A stretch of 39,573 nt of DNA from an uncultured Oscillospiraceae bacterium (lineage in GTDB: Bacteria; Bacillota; Clostridia; Oscillospirales; Oscillospiraceae): the NCBI GenBank assembly GCA_900759385.1, contig CAAEUZ010000020.1:1-39573 (forward strand), in the 5' to 3' direction. Every line of letters begins with the position of its first letter. Positions within the stretch are counted from its first letter, which is position 1. A program made the translations under genes and the position numbers. The notes below the pieces were generated by a model. That model was given only the letters and a program-made list of their open reading frames with translations. It was not told where the DNA came from and made no database searches. Positions 7,777-16,980 of this stretch are shown in pieces.

Positions 7777-8013
7777 ATGAAATGCCCGGTATGCGGCCTG
7801 GAGATGCAAAAGGGCGGCCTGATAGCCATGGGGCGCAGCCTGGTCTGGGTGCCTGAGGAGAAATTCGAAAAAGGGTGGCGCCCGGCATATGACACGGGAG
7901 TGAGCCTTGGCAAAACGAGCCATCTGCTGGGTGAGACCCGTGTGCCGGATGCGTACTACTGCGAGAGCTGCCGCAAGGTGACCGGCATCTTCGACGTAAC
8001 AGACAGAGACTGA
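7777..8013 (+). CDS. Small zinc-ribbon protein (PF20097/DUF6487-like)
   Basis: A 78-residue protein with two CxxC pairs, CPVC near residue 3 and CESC near residue 62. They probably form one zinc ribbon around a short beta-rich core (GLIAMGRSLVWVPEE). It resembles a family of unknown function common in Clostridia whose members start MKCPxC. I take ATG 7777 rather than an upstream TTG that would overlap guaA, because the CPVC motif then sits at the N-terminus as usual. It lies inside the nucleotide operon, 7 nt after guaA and 17 nt before the phosphatase gene. No function can be given. Confidence 0.75.
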   Translation: MKCPVCGLEMQKGGLIAMGRSLVWVPEEKFEKGWRPAYDTGVSLGKTSHLLGETRVPDAYYCESCRKVTGIFDVTDRD

Positions 8014-8030
8014 CTGAAAGGGGGCGCGCA

Positions 8031-8591
8031 ATGCGCGTGCTGCTTGCCCGCCACGGGCAGACGGACTGGAACGCGGCGGGGAAAATACAGGGCGTGAGCG
8101 ACGTGCCGCTCAATGAGCGGGGCCGTGAACAGGCAGCCGTCCTCGCCGGCCGCGTGCTGGATGCCGGCGCAATCAGCGCCGTCTACACAAGCCCGCTCAA
8201 ACGCGCCCGGGAGACCGCGGAGATCATCGGCCGCCGCCTGGGCCTCGAGCCCGTGCCCGTGGGCGCGCTCACCGAGCTGAACTTCGGCGACTGGGAGGGC
8301 TGCTCCTGGGAGGAGATAGGCGCGCGCTGGCCGGAACAGCTCGCGGCCTACGAAGCCGACCGGAATAACTATGCCCCGCCGAACGGGGAGAGCTATGCCG
8401 TGATGCTCGGGAGGGCCTGGCCGTTCGTGGACGGGCTGCGCAGGACGGCGGGCGGGGCGGCGCTGTGCGTCTGCCACAGCGCGGTTATGCGCGGCATACT
8501 CGCGCGCGAGGAGGGGCTCACTGTGACCGAGAGCTACAGGAAAATAAAACTGCCCAACGGCTCGGTGTTCGGGCTGCAGAGCCTGGTTTAG
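8031..8591 (+). CDS. Histidine phosphatase family protein (phosphoglycerate mutase-like)
   Basis: A 186-residue enzyme of the RHG superfamily. The catalytic motif LLARHGQTDWN lies at the N-terminus and supplies the phospho-accepting His. The SPLKRARETAE segment gives the conserved Arg, ELNFGDWEG the acid, and VCHSAVMRG the second His. The size and the E-x-x-F-G-x-W-E-G motif fit the CobC/GpmB-like subgroup, which includes alpha-ribazole phosphatases, nucleotide phosphatases and broad phosphomonoesterases. Placement between guaA and pyrG hints at a nucleotide or sugar-phosphate substrate, but that is inference only. A G-rich ribosome site (AAAGGGGG) precedes the ATG. Confidence 0.85.
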   Translation: MRVLLARHGQTDWNAAGKIQGVSDVPLNERGREQAAVLAGRVLDAGAISAVYTSPLKRARETAEIIGRRLGLEPVPVGALTELNFGDWEGCSWEEIGARWPEQLAAYEADRNNYAPPNGESYAVMLGRAWPFVDGLRRTAGGAALCVCHSAVMRGILAREEGLTVTESYRKIKLPNGSVFGLQSLV

Positions 8592-8606
8592 GAGTTTGGA
8601 AAGCTG

Positions 8607-8626
8607 CCGCCGCGGCCGCGCGGCGG
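8607..8626 (+). other. Intercistronic hairpin before pyrG
   Basis: An 8-bp GC stem (8607-8614 with 8619-8626) and loop GCCG lie in the 52-nt gap between the phosphatase gene and pyrG. No U-run follows and the pyrG ribosome site lies just 3', so it is more likely an mRNA-stability or translation element than a terminator. Confidence 0.4.
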
Positions 8627-8643
8627 GGAAAGAGGATAAAGAT

Positions 8644-10254
8644 ATGCCGAAATACATATTTGTCACCGGGGGCGTGGTCTCCGGGCTGGGTAAGGGGATA
8701 ACAGCGGCCTCACTGGGCCGCCTGCTGAAAGCGCGCGGGCTCAAGGTGGCCGCGCAGAAGCTCGACCCTTATATTAACGTCGACCCGGGCACCATGAGCC
8801 CTTATCAGCACGGCGAGGTGTACGTCACCGAGGACGGCGCCGAGACCGACCTGGACCTCGGCCATTACGAGCGCTTCATCGACGAGGACTTGAACCGCTT
8901 CTCCAACCTCACCACGGGCCGGGTGTACTGGAACGTGCTCAACAAGGAGCGGCGGGGTGAATATCTGGGCAGCACCGTGCAGATAATCCCGCATATCACC
9001 AACGAGATCAAGGAGTTTATCTACTCCCTCGGGAACAAGACGGGGGCGGATGTGGTCATAACCGAGATAGGCGGAACCGTCGGCGACATAGAGAGCCAGC
9101 CCTTCCTGGAGGCCATACGCCAGGTGGCTCTGGAGGCCGGCCCGCAGAACGCGCTCTTTATCCACGTCACGCTGGTGCCCTACCTGCGCGCGAGCGGCGA
9201 GCACAAGAGCAAGCCCACGCAGCACTCCGTAAAGGAGCTGCAGGGGCTGGGCATCTCTCCCAACATAATCGTATTGCGCTGCGACGAGCCCATAGAGGAG
9301 CCGGGCGTCTTCAGCAAGATTGCGAACTTCTGCAACGTCAAGCCCGACTGCGTGATTGAAAACGTCACCCTGCCCTGCCTGTATGAGGCTCCGCTGATGC
9401 TGGCCAACCAGGGGCTTGACAGCGTGGTGTGCCGCGAGCTGGGGCTCAACACCAGGGAGCCCGAGCTGGGCGAGTGGAAGGACATGGTCGAGCGCATCAA
9501 GCGCCGCGGCGAGCCCATCCGCGTGGCCCTGGTGGGCAAGTACGTCCAGCTGCACGACGCCTACCTCTCCGTCACCGAGGCGCTCAACCACGCCAGCTAC
9601 GAGCTGGGCCGCCGGGTGGAGATAAAGTGGGTGGACTCCGAGAGCGTCACCCCGGAGACGGTGAACGACATCTTCCGCTATGTGGACGGCATACTCGTCC
9701 CCGGCGGCTTCGGTGCCCGCGGCATCGAGGGCAAGATCCTGGCCGCCCGGTTCGCGCGCGAGAACGGCGTGCCATACCTGGGCCTGTGCCTGGGCATGCA
9801 GATCGCGGTCATCGAGTTCGCGCGCAGCGTGCTCGGCTGGGCGGACGCCAACTCGGGCGAGTTCGACGGGCAGAGCGCGCACAAGGTGATAGATTTCATG
9901 CCCGGCCAGAGCGACGAGATAGACAAGGGCGGTACGCTGCGCCTGGGCGCCTGGCCCTGCGTCATCAAGGCTGACACAAGGCTTGCACAGTGCTATAATA
10001 GGGAGCAGATCTCCGAGCGCCACCGCCACCGCTATGAGCTCAACAACGACTTCCGCGCCGAGCTGGGCGTCGCGGGGCTGACCGTCTCGGGCGCGTCGCC
10101 GGACGGGCGGCTGGCCGAGGCCGTGGAGATAACGGGGCACCCGTTCTATATAGGGGTGCAGTACCACCCCGAGTTCAAGAGCAGGCCGAACAGGCCGCAT
10201 CCGCTTTTCCTCGGCTTCCTGCGCGCGGCGCAGGAGCACGGGGGAGACGAATAG
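8644..10254 (+). CDS. pyrG: CTP synthase
   Basis: Makes CTP from UTP with ATP and glutamine. The 536 residues match the family. The N-terminal synthetase domain begins MPKYIFVTGGVVSGLGKG with its P-loop, followed by KLDPYINVDPGTMSPYQHGE and the CTP/UTP-binding GGTVGDIES. The C-terminal class I amidotransferase domain has Cys382 in GLCLGMQ and the His/Glu pair in VQYHPEF. ATG 8644 is chosen from the conserved N-terminus; 16 extra upstream codons are open but unlikely. It is the second of four glutamine amidotransferases in this operon. I see no initial GGGC tract of the Bacillus pyrG reiterative-attenuation type. Confidence 0.97.
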   Translation: MPKYIFVTGGVVSGLGKGITAASLGRLLKARGLKVAAQKLDPYINVDPGTMSPYQHGEVYVTEDGAETDLDLGHYERFIDEDLNRFSNLTTGRVYWNVLNKERRGEYLGSTVQIIPHITNEIKEFIYSLGNKTGADVVITEIGGTVGDIESQPFLEAIRQVALEAGPQNALFIHVTLVPYLRASGEHKSKPTQHSVKELQGLGISPNIIVLRCDEPIEEPGVFSKIANFCNVKPDCVIENVTLPCLYEAPLMLANQGLDSVVCRELGLNTREPELGEWKDMVERIKRRGEPIRVALVGKYVQLHDAYLSVTEALNHASYELGRRVEIKWVDSESVTPETVNDIFRYVDGILVPGGFGARGIEGKILAARFARENGVPYLGLCLGMQIAVIEFARSVLGWADANSGEFDGQSAHKVIDFMPGQSDEIDKGGTLRLGAWPCVIKADTRLAQCYNREQISERHRHRYELNNDFRAELGVAGLTVSGASPDGRLAEAVEITGHPFYIGVQYHPEFKSRPNRPHPLFLGFLRAAQEHGGDE

Positions 10255-10266
10255 AAAGGAGAGCAC

Positions 10267-12093
10267 ATGTGCGGAATAGTAGGGTTCACCGGCTGCACGC
10301 AGGCGGCACCCGTTTTGCTTGACGGCCTGCGCCGCCTGGAGTACCGCGGTTACGACAGCGCGGGCGTGGCGGTGTTTGACGGCGAACGCATAGAGATGGT
10401 CAAGGCCAGCGGTTCCGTGGAGCACCTGGCCGAACTCACGGACGGCGGCGCGAAGCTGCGCGGCACCTCCGGCATTGCCCACACCCGCTGGGCGACGCAC
10501 GGCGCCCCGACGGACACCAACGCGCACCCGCACCTCTCGGAGAACGGCCGCTTCGCGGTCATACACAACGGCATAGTGGAGAACTTTGCCGCCCTGCGCG
10601 CCGAGCTCGAGGGCGAGGGCTATGTCTTCGCCAGCGAGACGGATACCGAGGTGGTGGCCCATCTGCTGGAGAAGTACTACGACGGCGACCTCAAGCGCAC
10701 CGTCATGCGCACCGCCTCGCGCCTGGAGGGGAGCTATGTCCTCGGCGTGCTCTGTGCCGACGAGCCCGGCAGGCTCTTCTGCGTCAAGGAGGCCGGGCCG
10801 CTGATCCTGGGCCTGGGCGTGGGCGAGAATTACTTCGCCAGCGACGTCACCGCGCTGGTGAGCCGCACCAAGAACGTAATCTACATGGACGACGGCGAGT
10901 TCGCCGAGCTCACCCCCGAGCATATCACCGTCTTCGACCGCACGGGGCGCGAGATAACCAAGACCGTCTCCCACGTGGTGTGGGACATCGAGGCCGCCGA
11001 GAAGGGCGGCTACGACCACTTCATGATGAAGGAGATCATGGAGCAGCCCCGCGCCGTCAAGAGCACGGTAGAGCCGCGCATACGTGACGGGAAGATATGT
11101 TTTGAGGACTTTGACCTCAGCCGCGCCGAGCTGGAGAGCTATAACAAGATAGTCATCACCGCCTGCGGCAGCGCCTATCACGCCGGGATGGTGGGAAAGT
11201 ACGTCATCGAGTCGCTCTGCCGCATACCGGTGGAGTGCGAGCTGGCCAGCGAGCTGAGGTACCGTGACCCCATCATAGACGGGCACACCCTGCTCATAGT
11301 CGTGAGCCAGTCCGGCGAGACGGCGGACACTATCGCCGCCATGCGCGAGTGCATGGGTCGCGGCGCGCACTGCCTGGCCATAGTCAACGTGGTGGGCAGT
11401 ACCATAGCCCGCCTGGCGGACAGCGTTATATACACCCACGCCGGGCCGGAGATAGCTGTGGCCACCACCAAGGGCTACACCACACAGCTGGCGGCGCTTT
11501 ACCTCTTCGCCGTCTGGGCGGCGGGCCTGCTGGGGAGAATAGACGAGGCCCGCTATGCCGGGCTCGTCAGCAGCATACGAGCCCTGCCCAGCCAGGTGCA
11601 GAGGGCCATTGACCTCAACGTACACGTGAAGTACCTGGCCGAACGCTGGCACGAGCTCAAGAGCCTCTTTTTCATAGGCCGCAACATAGACTACGCCGCC
11701 GCCATGGAGGGCTCGCTCAAGCTAAAGGAGATAAGCTACATCCACTCCGAGGCCTATGCCGCCGGCGAGCTCAAGCACGGCACCATCGCCCTGATAGATG
11801 AAAAGCGCCTCGTCGTCGCGCTCTGCTGCCAGGAGGCGCTGTTCGACAAGATGGTCAGCAACATACAGGAGGTCAAGGCCCGCGGCGCCAAGGTGCTGGG
11901 GCTGGCCCCGGAGGGCAACCGGCGCATCTTCGCCGAGGCGGACGACGTGCTCTACGTCCCGCGCGGGGAGCAGCTGTTTACCGCGCTGCCCGAGATGATA
12001 CCGCTGCAGCTCTTCGCGTATTACATAGCGCGCGAGAACGGCTGCGACATAGACAAACCCCGTAACCTGGCAAAATCCGTTACAGTGGAGTGA
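10267..12093 (+). CDS. glmS: Glutamine-fructose-6-phosphate aminotransferase (isomerising)
   Basis: Makes glucosamine-6-phosphate from fructose-6-phosphate and glutamine, the first step to UDP-GlcNAc and peptidoglycan. The 608 residues match GlmS. The N-terminal class II glutaminase starts MCGIVGFTG, whose Cys2 becomes the nucleophile after Met removal, and contains HTRWATHG. Two SIS domains follow, with SQSGETADT in the first. The C-terminus ends DKPRNLAKSVTVE as usual. It starts 12 nt after pyrG with an AAAGGAG ribosome site. No glmS ribozyme fits in that 12-nt gap, so regulation by glucosamine-6-phosphate riboswitch is absent here. Confidence 0.97.
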   Translation: MCGIVGFTGCTQAAPVLLDGLRRLEYRGYDSAGVAVFDGERIEMVKASGSVEHLAELTDGGAKLRGTSGIAHTRWATHGAPTDTNAHPHLSENGRFAVIHNGIVENFAALRAELEGEGYVFASETDTEVVAHLLEKYYDGDLKRTVMRTASRLEGSYVLGVLCADEPGRLFCVKEAGPLILGLGVGENYFASDVTALVSRTKNVIYMDDGEFAELTPEHITVFDRTGREITKTVSHVVWDIEAAEKGGYDHFMMKEIMEQPRAVKSTVEPRIRDGKICFEDFDLSRAELESYNKIVITACGSAYHAGMVGKYVIESLCRIPVECELASELRYRDPIIDGHTLLIVVSQSGETADTIAAMRECMGRGAHCLAIVNVVGSTIARLADSVIYTHAGPEIAVATTKGYTTQLAALYLFAVWAAGLLGRIDEARYAGLVSSIRALPSQVQRAIDLNVHVKYLAERWHELKSLFFIGRNIDYAAAMEGSLKLKEISYIHSEAYAAGELKHGTIALIDEKRLVVALCCQEALFDKMVSNIQEVKARGAKVLGLAPEGNRRIFAEADDVLYVPRGEQLFTALPEMIPLQLFAYYIARENGCDIDKPRNLAKSVTVE

Positions 12094-12100
12094 AGAAAAA

Positions 12101-13540
12101 GTGAAAAAGGACAGATACGAAAGCCCGCTGTGCTCGCGCTACGCCTCCGAGCGGATGCAGTACATCTTTTCGCCGGACTACAAGTTCACCACCTGGCACA
12201 GGCTCTGGCTGGCCCTGGCGGAGAATGAACACGCGCTCGGCCTGAATGTGACGGCGGAGCAGGTGGAGGAGCTGCGCGCGAACCTGGATATAATCGACTA
12301 CGAGGCCGCGGACAGGTATGAGCGCGAGCTCAGGCACGACGTCATGGCCCACATAAGGGCCTGGGGCGACCACTGCCCGTCCGCCCGCGGTATCATCCAC
12401 CTGGGCGCTACGAGCTGCTATGTGGACGACAACGGCGACCTCATCGCCTACCGCGACGCAATGCGCCAGATACGCATGCTGCTCGTCAACGCCATCGCCG
12501 CCATTGCCGATTTTGCGGAGAAAAATGCCGATGTGCCCGTCCTCGCCTACACGCACTACCAGGCGGCGCAGCCGACGACGGTGGGCAAGAGGGCGTGCAT
12601 GTGGGCGCAGGACCTCATGTTCGACCTCGAACGGCTGGACTTCGAGCTCGGGCGCATACCCTTCTACGGCTGCAAGGGCGCGACCGGCACCGGCGCCAGC
12701 TTCCTGGCCCTCTTCGGAGGCGACGCGGCCAAAGCCGAGGAGCTGGAGGCGCGCATCGCGCACGACATGGGCTTTGAGCTCGTGCTGCCCATCTGCGGCC
12801 AGACCTATACGCGCAAGCTGGACTACTTCCTCCTCGCCGTGCTCAGCGGCATCGCCCAGAGCGCGAGCAAGATGGCGACAGACCTGCGCCTGATGGCGCA
12901 CGAGAAGGAATTTGACGAGCCCTTCACGGCCTCGCAGGTCGGCTCGAGCGCCATGGCCTACAAGCGCAACCCCATGCGCTGCGAGCGCATCTGCTCCCTG
13001 GCACGCTACGTCCTCGCCGACACGCTCAACCCGGCCATAACCGCCTCCGTGCAGTGGCTCGAGCGTACGCTGGACGACAGCGCCAACCGCCGCATCTCCA
13101 TCCCCGAGGCCTTCCTGGCCACGGACGCCATCCTCAACCTGGTCATCAACGTCATGAGCGGCTGCACGGTGTACCCCGGCATGATGGAGCGGCACCTGCG
13201 CGAGGAGCTGCCCTTCCTGGCCACGGAGAACATACTCATGCGCGCCGTGGAGCTCGGCGGCGACCGCCAGGAGCTGCACGAGGTCATCCGCGAGTACAGC
13301 GTGGAGACGGCGAAGCGCATGAAGGAGACCGGCTGCGCCAACGACCTGGAGGAAAAGCTCCTCGCGGACGAGCGCTTCAAGCTCACGCGGGAGACGCTCT
13401 CGGAGCTGCTGGACATCCGCAAGTTCATAGGCATGGCGCCCAGGCAGGCGCGTGACTTCATAGAAAACAGCGTCCGGCCCATGCTCGCGGCCAACGCCGC
13501 CGAGCTGGGCGCCGACGGAAGGGGAGAGATCAAATGCTGA
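12101..13540 (+). CDS. purB: Adenylosuccinate lyase
   Basis: Cleaves adenylosuccinate to AMP and SAICAR to AICAR, releasing fumarate. The 479-residue protein carries the fumarase/aspartase-superfamily signature GSSAMAYKRNPMRCE (usual form SSAMPYKRNP) on the flexible catalytic loop, plus THYQAAQPTTVGKR and HLGATSCYVDDN. Starting at GTG 12101 leaves 7 nt after glmS. Its last 7 nt overlap purA, so the two steps from IMP to AMP are probably translated together. Confidence 0.96.
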   Translation: MKKDRYESPLCSRYASERMQYIFSPDYKFTTWHRLWLALAENEHALGLNVTAEQVEELRANLDIIDYEAADRYERELRHDVMAHIRAWGDHCPSARGIIHLGATSCYVDDNGDLIAYRDAMRQIRMLLVNAIAAIADFAEKNADVPVLAYTHYQAAQPTTVGKRACMWAQDLMFDLERLDFELGRIPFYGCKGATGTGASFLALFGGDAAKAEELEARIAHDMGFELVLPICGQTYTRKLDYFLLAVLSGIAQSASKMATDLRLMAHEKEFDEPFTASQVGSSAMAYKRNPMRCERICSLARYVLADTLNPAITASVQWLERTLDDSANRRISIPEAFLATDAILNLVINVMSGCTVYPGMMERHLREELPFLATENILMRAVELGGDRQELHEVIREYSVETAKRMKETGCANDLEEKLLADERFKLTRETLSELLDIRKFIGMAPRQARDFIENSVRPMLAANAAELGADGRGEIKC

Positions 13541-14802
13541 CAGCCATAGCGGGCATAAACTGGGGCGATGAGGGCAAGGGACGCATGGTGGACCTGCTCA
13601 GCGCGGACTACAACGTCGTCTGCCGCTACCAGGGCGGAAACAACGCCGGGCACACCGTGGTGAACGAGCGCGGGAAGTTCATACTGAACCTCCTGCCGAG
13701 CGGCATACTGCGCGAGGGCGTCACCAACGTCATGGGCCCCGGCATGGTCATCGACATCGAGCACCTGAAAAACGAGCTCGCCCATATAGCCGGGCAGGGC
13801 GTGGTGCCCGGTAAGGACGGGCTGCTCATCTCAGACCGGGCCACTATATGCATGCCCTATCACCGTCTGATGGACGGCCTGGAGGAGGACCGGCTGGCCG
13901 ACAAGAAGTTCGGCTCCACCCGCCGCGGAATCGCGCCCGTCTACGCGGACAAGTACATGAAAAAGGCCCTGCGCATGGGCGACCTGCTGCACACCCAGGG
14001 GCTGAAGGAGCGCCTGCGCGACATAGTAGAGTGGAAGAACATCACCCTGCACGGCTATGGCACGGAGATAGACGCCGATGAGATGTACGACTGGCTGATG
14101 GTCAACGGCGAGCCGCTGCTCGAGCGCATCACCGACACCACCGTCTGGCTGCACGACGCCATCGAAAATAAGGGCGCGGACGTGATGTTCGAGGCCCAGC
14201 TCGGCGCGCTGCGCGACATAGACTTCGGCATCTACCCCTACACCAGCTCTTCCACCACCCTCGCGGCCTACGCGCCCATCGGTGCGGGAGTGCCGGCGCA
14301 CAGGCTGGACAAGGTCGTCGGCATCATGAAGGCGTATTCCAGCTGCGTGGGCGAGGGCCCCTTCACCTGCGAGTTCTTCGGCCCCGAAGCGGACAAGCTC
14401 CGCGAGCTGGGCGGCGAGTACGGCGCGGCCACCGGCCGCCCGCGGCGCGTCGGCGGCTTCGACGTCGTGGCCAGCCGCTACGGCGTGAGGGTGCAGGGCG
14501 CGACGGAGCTCGCCCTCACCAAGCTGGACGTGCTCTCCGGCTATGGGGATATACCCGTCTGCACCCACTACGAGGTGGACGGAGTGCGCACGGACAACTT
14601 CCCCAGCGGTGGGGCGCTGGAGCGGGCCAAGCCGGTGTACGAGTATCTGCCCGGCTTTGACGGCGACATATCCGGCTGCCGAACCTTCGCCGACCTGCCG
14701 AAGGCCGCCCAGGACTATGTCGAATACTGCGAGCAGGCGGTGGGCTGCAAGATAACCTACGTCTCCGTGGGCGCGGACAGGGAACAGATAATCGTACGCT
14801 GA
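13534..14802 (+). CDS. purA: Adenylosuccinate synthetase
   Basis: Condenses IMP and aspartate with GTP to adenylosuccinate, the committed step to AMP. The 422 residues match the family. The N-terminal GINWGDEGKGR is the GTP/IMP site, and GGNNAGHTV and GSTRRGIAP are IMP-contacting motifs. The C-terminal GADREQIIVR is typical. Its start overlaps purB. Because PurA uses GTP and GuaA uses ATP, co-transcription of the two branches with pyrG would balance the purine pools. Confidence 0.96.
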   Translation: MLTAIAGINWGDEGKGRMVDLLSADYNVVCRYQGGNNAGHTVVNERGKFILNLLPSGILREGVTNVMGPGMVIDIEHLKNELAHIAGQGVVPGKDGLLISDRATICMPYHRLMDGLEEDRLADKKFGSTRRGIAPVYADKYMKKALRMGDLLHTQGLKERLRDIVEWKNITLHGYGTEIDADEMYDWLMVNGEPLLERITDTTVWLHDAIENKGADVMFEAQLGALRDIDFGIYPYTSSSTTLAAYAPIGAGVPAHRLDKVVGIMKAYSSCVGEGPFTCEFFGPEADKLRELGGEYGAATGRPRRVGGFDVVASRYGVRVQGATELALTKLDVLSGYGDIPVCTHYEVDGVRTDNFPSGGALERAKPVYEYLPGFDGDISGCRTFADLPKAAQDYVEYCEQAVGCKITYVSVGADREQIIVR

Positions 14803-14887
14803 GGCGGCGAATTGGGCGCAGGAGTGGCTTTGGCCTGCACCCCGAAAAAGCCGCAGTCCGCCGGGACTGCAAAACAAGGAGTTTCTG

Positions 14888-16249
14888 ATGAGACTGTTTC
14901 TGGCAATTTTATTGTGTAAGCTTGCCCGCGCGGCGCTAAGGGTGATCGGCCGCGGGGGTACGGCGCTGCCGGGGACGCTCGCGCTGCGGGTGTGCCCGGA
15001 CATCGTGTCACGGCTGTCCAAGAACATACGTACGGTCATGGTCACGGGCACCAACGGCAAGACCACTACCTGCCGCATGATCGAAAAGATGCTCACCGAC
15101 GCCAGGATCGACTGCATGGCCAACCGCTCCGGTTCCAACCTGGAGCGCGGCATCGCGGCTGACCTCTGCTCCAACGCATCGTTTACGGGGCGGCCTAAGA
15201 AGCGCACTGCCGTTATAGAGTGCGACGAGGCGGCCTTCAAGCGCGTCTGCGGCGAGATGCAGCCCGCGGTTGTCGTGGTGACCAACATCTTCCGCGACCA
15301 GCTGGACCGCTACGGAGAGGTCACGCACACGCTGGAGAGCATACGCATCGGCCTGGAGCGCGCGCAGAACGCCATCGTCTGCCTGGATGCGGACGACTCG
15401 CTGGTGGCCTCGCTGGCGCCGGACGCGCCGGACCGCGTGCGCTTTTACGGCATCGACGCCCCGCTCGGCGAGGGGTCGGACATCTCCGACGCGCCCCGGT
15501 GCATAGTGTGCGGGGCGGAGTACGAGTACGACTTCCACACCTACGCCCACCTGGGCGGCTTCCGCTGCCCCAAGTGCGGCTATTCCCGCACGGAGCCGGA
15601 TGTGGCTGTGGCGGGCGTGGACTCCCTGGGCGCTGACGGCTCCGTGGCCGAGATGCGCGTGGACGGCGAGTACTACACTGCCGCCGTCAGCCTGCCCGCG
15701 GCCTATAACCTCTACAACGCGGCCGCGGCCGTGGCAGCGGCGACTGCCCTCGGCGTGGGCGCCGAGGGCGCGATAAAGAGCCTTGCGCATATAGAGAGCG
15801 GGTTCGGGCGCATGGAGCGCTTTGAGCTGGGCAAGGCCAGGGTGACCATGGTGCTGGTCAAAAACCCGGCCGGCTGCGACCGGGCCATTGACTACCTCTC
15901 CGCCATGCCGGAGGGCACCACCGCCGTGTTCTGCCTCAATGACGGCCAGGCCGACGGTACGGACGTGAGCTGGATCTGGGACGCGGGCTTTGAGCGGCTT
16001 TTTGCCGGCGGGAAGGAGGGCCCGGCGGGGATAATCGTCTCCGGCACGCGCGCCGAAGACATGCGCCTGCGGCTGAAATATGCCGGCGCTGACGAGAACG
16101 CCGTGCGCATAGTGCGCGACGTCAGGGAGCTGGCGGACGCCATCGCCCGGTGCGAGGGCAGCGTCTGCGTCATGCCGACCTACACCGCCATGCTGCCGCT
16201 GCGCGCGGAGCTGGCTTCACGCGTGGGCAGAAAGGAGTTCTGGAAGTAA
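14888..16249 (+). CDS. murT: Lipid II isoglutaminyl synthase, MurT subunit
   Basis: With GatD it amidates the alpha-carboxyl of D-Glu in lipid II to D-isoglutamine using ATP and glutamine-derived ammonia. It is a 453-residue Mur-ligase-like protein. A hydrophobic N-terminal helix is followed by the P-loop GTNGKT at 54-59 and the Mur central domain with NIFRDQLDRYGE. A Cys4 zinc-ribbon insert (Cys205, Cys208 and a CPKC pair about 17 residues later), characteristic of MurT, comes next. The C-terminal DUF1727 domain includes CLNDGQADGTDVSWIWD. It begins 85 nt after purA and its stop overlaps the gatD start by one base. Confidence 0.95.
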   Translation: MRLFLAILLCKLARAALRVIGRGGTALPGTLALRVCPDIVSRLSKNIRTVMVTGTNGKTTTCRMIEKMLTDARIDCMANRSGSNLERGIAADLCSNASFTGRPKKRTAVIECDEAAFKRVCGEMQPAVVVVTNIFRDQLDRYGEVTHTLESIRIGLERAQNAIVCLDADDSLVASLAPDAPDRVRFYGIDAPLGEGSDISDAPRCIVCGAEYEYDFHTYAHLGGFRCPKCGYSRTEPDVAVAGVDSLGADGSVAEMRVDGEYYTAAVSLPAAYNLYNAAAAVAAATALGVGAEGAIKSLAHIESGFGRMERFELGKARVTMVLVKNPAGCDRAIDYLSAMPEGTTAVFCLNDGQADGTDVSWIWDAGFERLFAGGKEGPAGIIVSGTRAEDMRLRLKYAGADENAVRIVRDVRELADAIARCEGSVCVMPTYTAMLPLRAELASRVGRKEFWK

Positions 16250-16974
16250 TGGAGCTTCATATTTGCCATCTTTATCCCGACGTGCTCAACCTCTACGGCG
16301 ACCGCGGCAATGTACTGTGCATGCAAAAGCGCCTGGAGTGGCGCGGTATTGACTGCACCGTCACCGAGCTGCCGATAGGGGAGAGGCGGCCGCTGGCCAA
16401 GTACGACCTCTTCTTTATCGGGGGCGGCCAGGACTTTGAGCAGAGCCTGCTGCTTGACGACCTCCGGAACGGCAAGGGGGACGACATAAAGGCCGCCGTG
16501 GCCGACGGCAAGGCTTTTTTGTGCGTCTGCGGCGGCTACCAGCTCATGGGGCACAGCTATGAGACCTACACCGGGGAGCGCTTTGCCTTCCTCGGCGCGC
16601 TCGACCTCGTCACCGTGGGCGCCAGGGAGCGCATGATCGGCAACTTCGCCTTCGAGACGGAGTTCGGTTCCGTGGTCGGATTCGAGAACCACAGCGGACG
16701 TACCAGGCCGGGCCCGGACGTGCAGCCGCTGGGCAGGGTCATACGCGGGTTCGGCAACAACGGCGAGGACGGCACCGAGGGCGCGAGGTACAAAAACGTG
16801 TTCTGCACCTACAGCCACGGCCCCGTCCTGCCCAAAAACCCCGCCCTCTGCGACGGCATACTGGCCGCCGCCCTGACGCGGAAATACGGCAGCGCGGAGC
16901 TGGCCCCGCTCGGGGACATGTCCGAGCGCGAGGCGCACGAGAGCGTGCTGAACAGCCTGACAGCGGGTATATAA
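16249..16974 (+). CDS. gatD: Lipid II isoglutaminyl synthase, glutaminase subunit GatD
   Basis: Supplies ammonia to MurT by hydrolysing glutamine. The 241-residue protein belongs to the CobB/CobQ-like class I amidotransferases. Nucleophile Cys94 is in CVCGGYQLMG and the catalytic His190 in TYSHGPVLPKNP, at nearly the positions known for S. aureus GatD. ATG 16249 overlaps the murT stop (TAATG). A longer frame 33 codons upstream lies inside murT and is rejected. It is the last gene of the operon and is followed by a clear terminator. Confidence 0.95.
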   Translation: MELHICHLYPDVLNLYGDRGNVLCMQKRLEWRGIDCTVTELPIGERRPLAKYDLFFIGGGQDFEQSLLLDDLRNGKGDDIKAAVADGKAFLCVCGGYQLMGHSYETYTGERFAFLGALDLVTVGARERMIGNFAFETEFGSVVGFENHSGRTRPGPDVQPLGRVIRGFGNNGEDGTEGARYKNVFCTYSHGPVLPKNPALCDGILAAALTRKYGSAELAPLGDMSEREAHESVLNSLTAGI

Positions 16975-16980
16975 ACGCAG

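Noticed and set aside
10255..10266. A glmS ribozyme
   Set aside because: Only 12 nt separate pyrG and glmS, too short for the ribozyme.
8710..11652. A 980-codon open frame antisense to pyrG and glmS
   Set aside because: Antisense shadow of two unmistakable genes, caused by high-GC third positions. It has no recognisable motif or ribosome site.
14853..14870. A terminator between purA and murT
   Set aside because: The 7-bp hairpin has A-rich sequence 3' on the plus strand. Its U-run is on the minus strand, where no gene ends, so it is unlikely to stop the operon.
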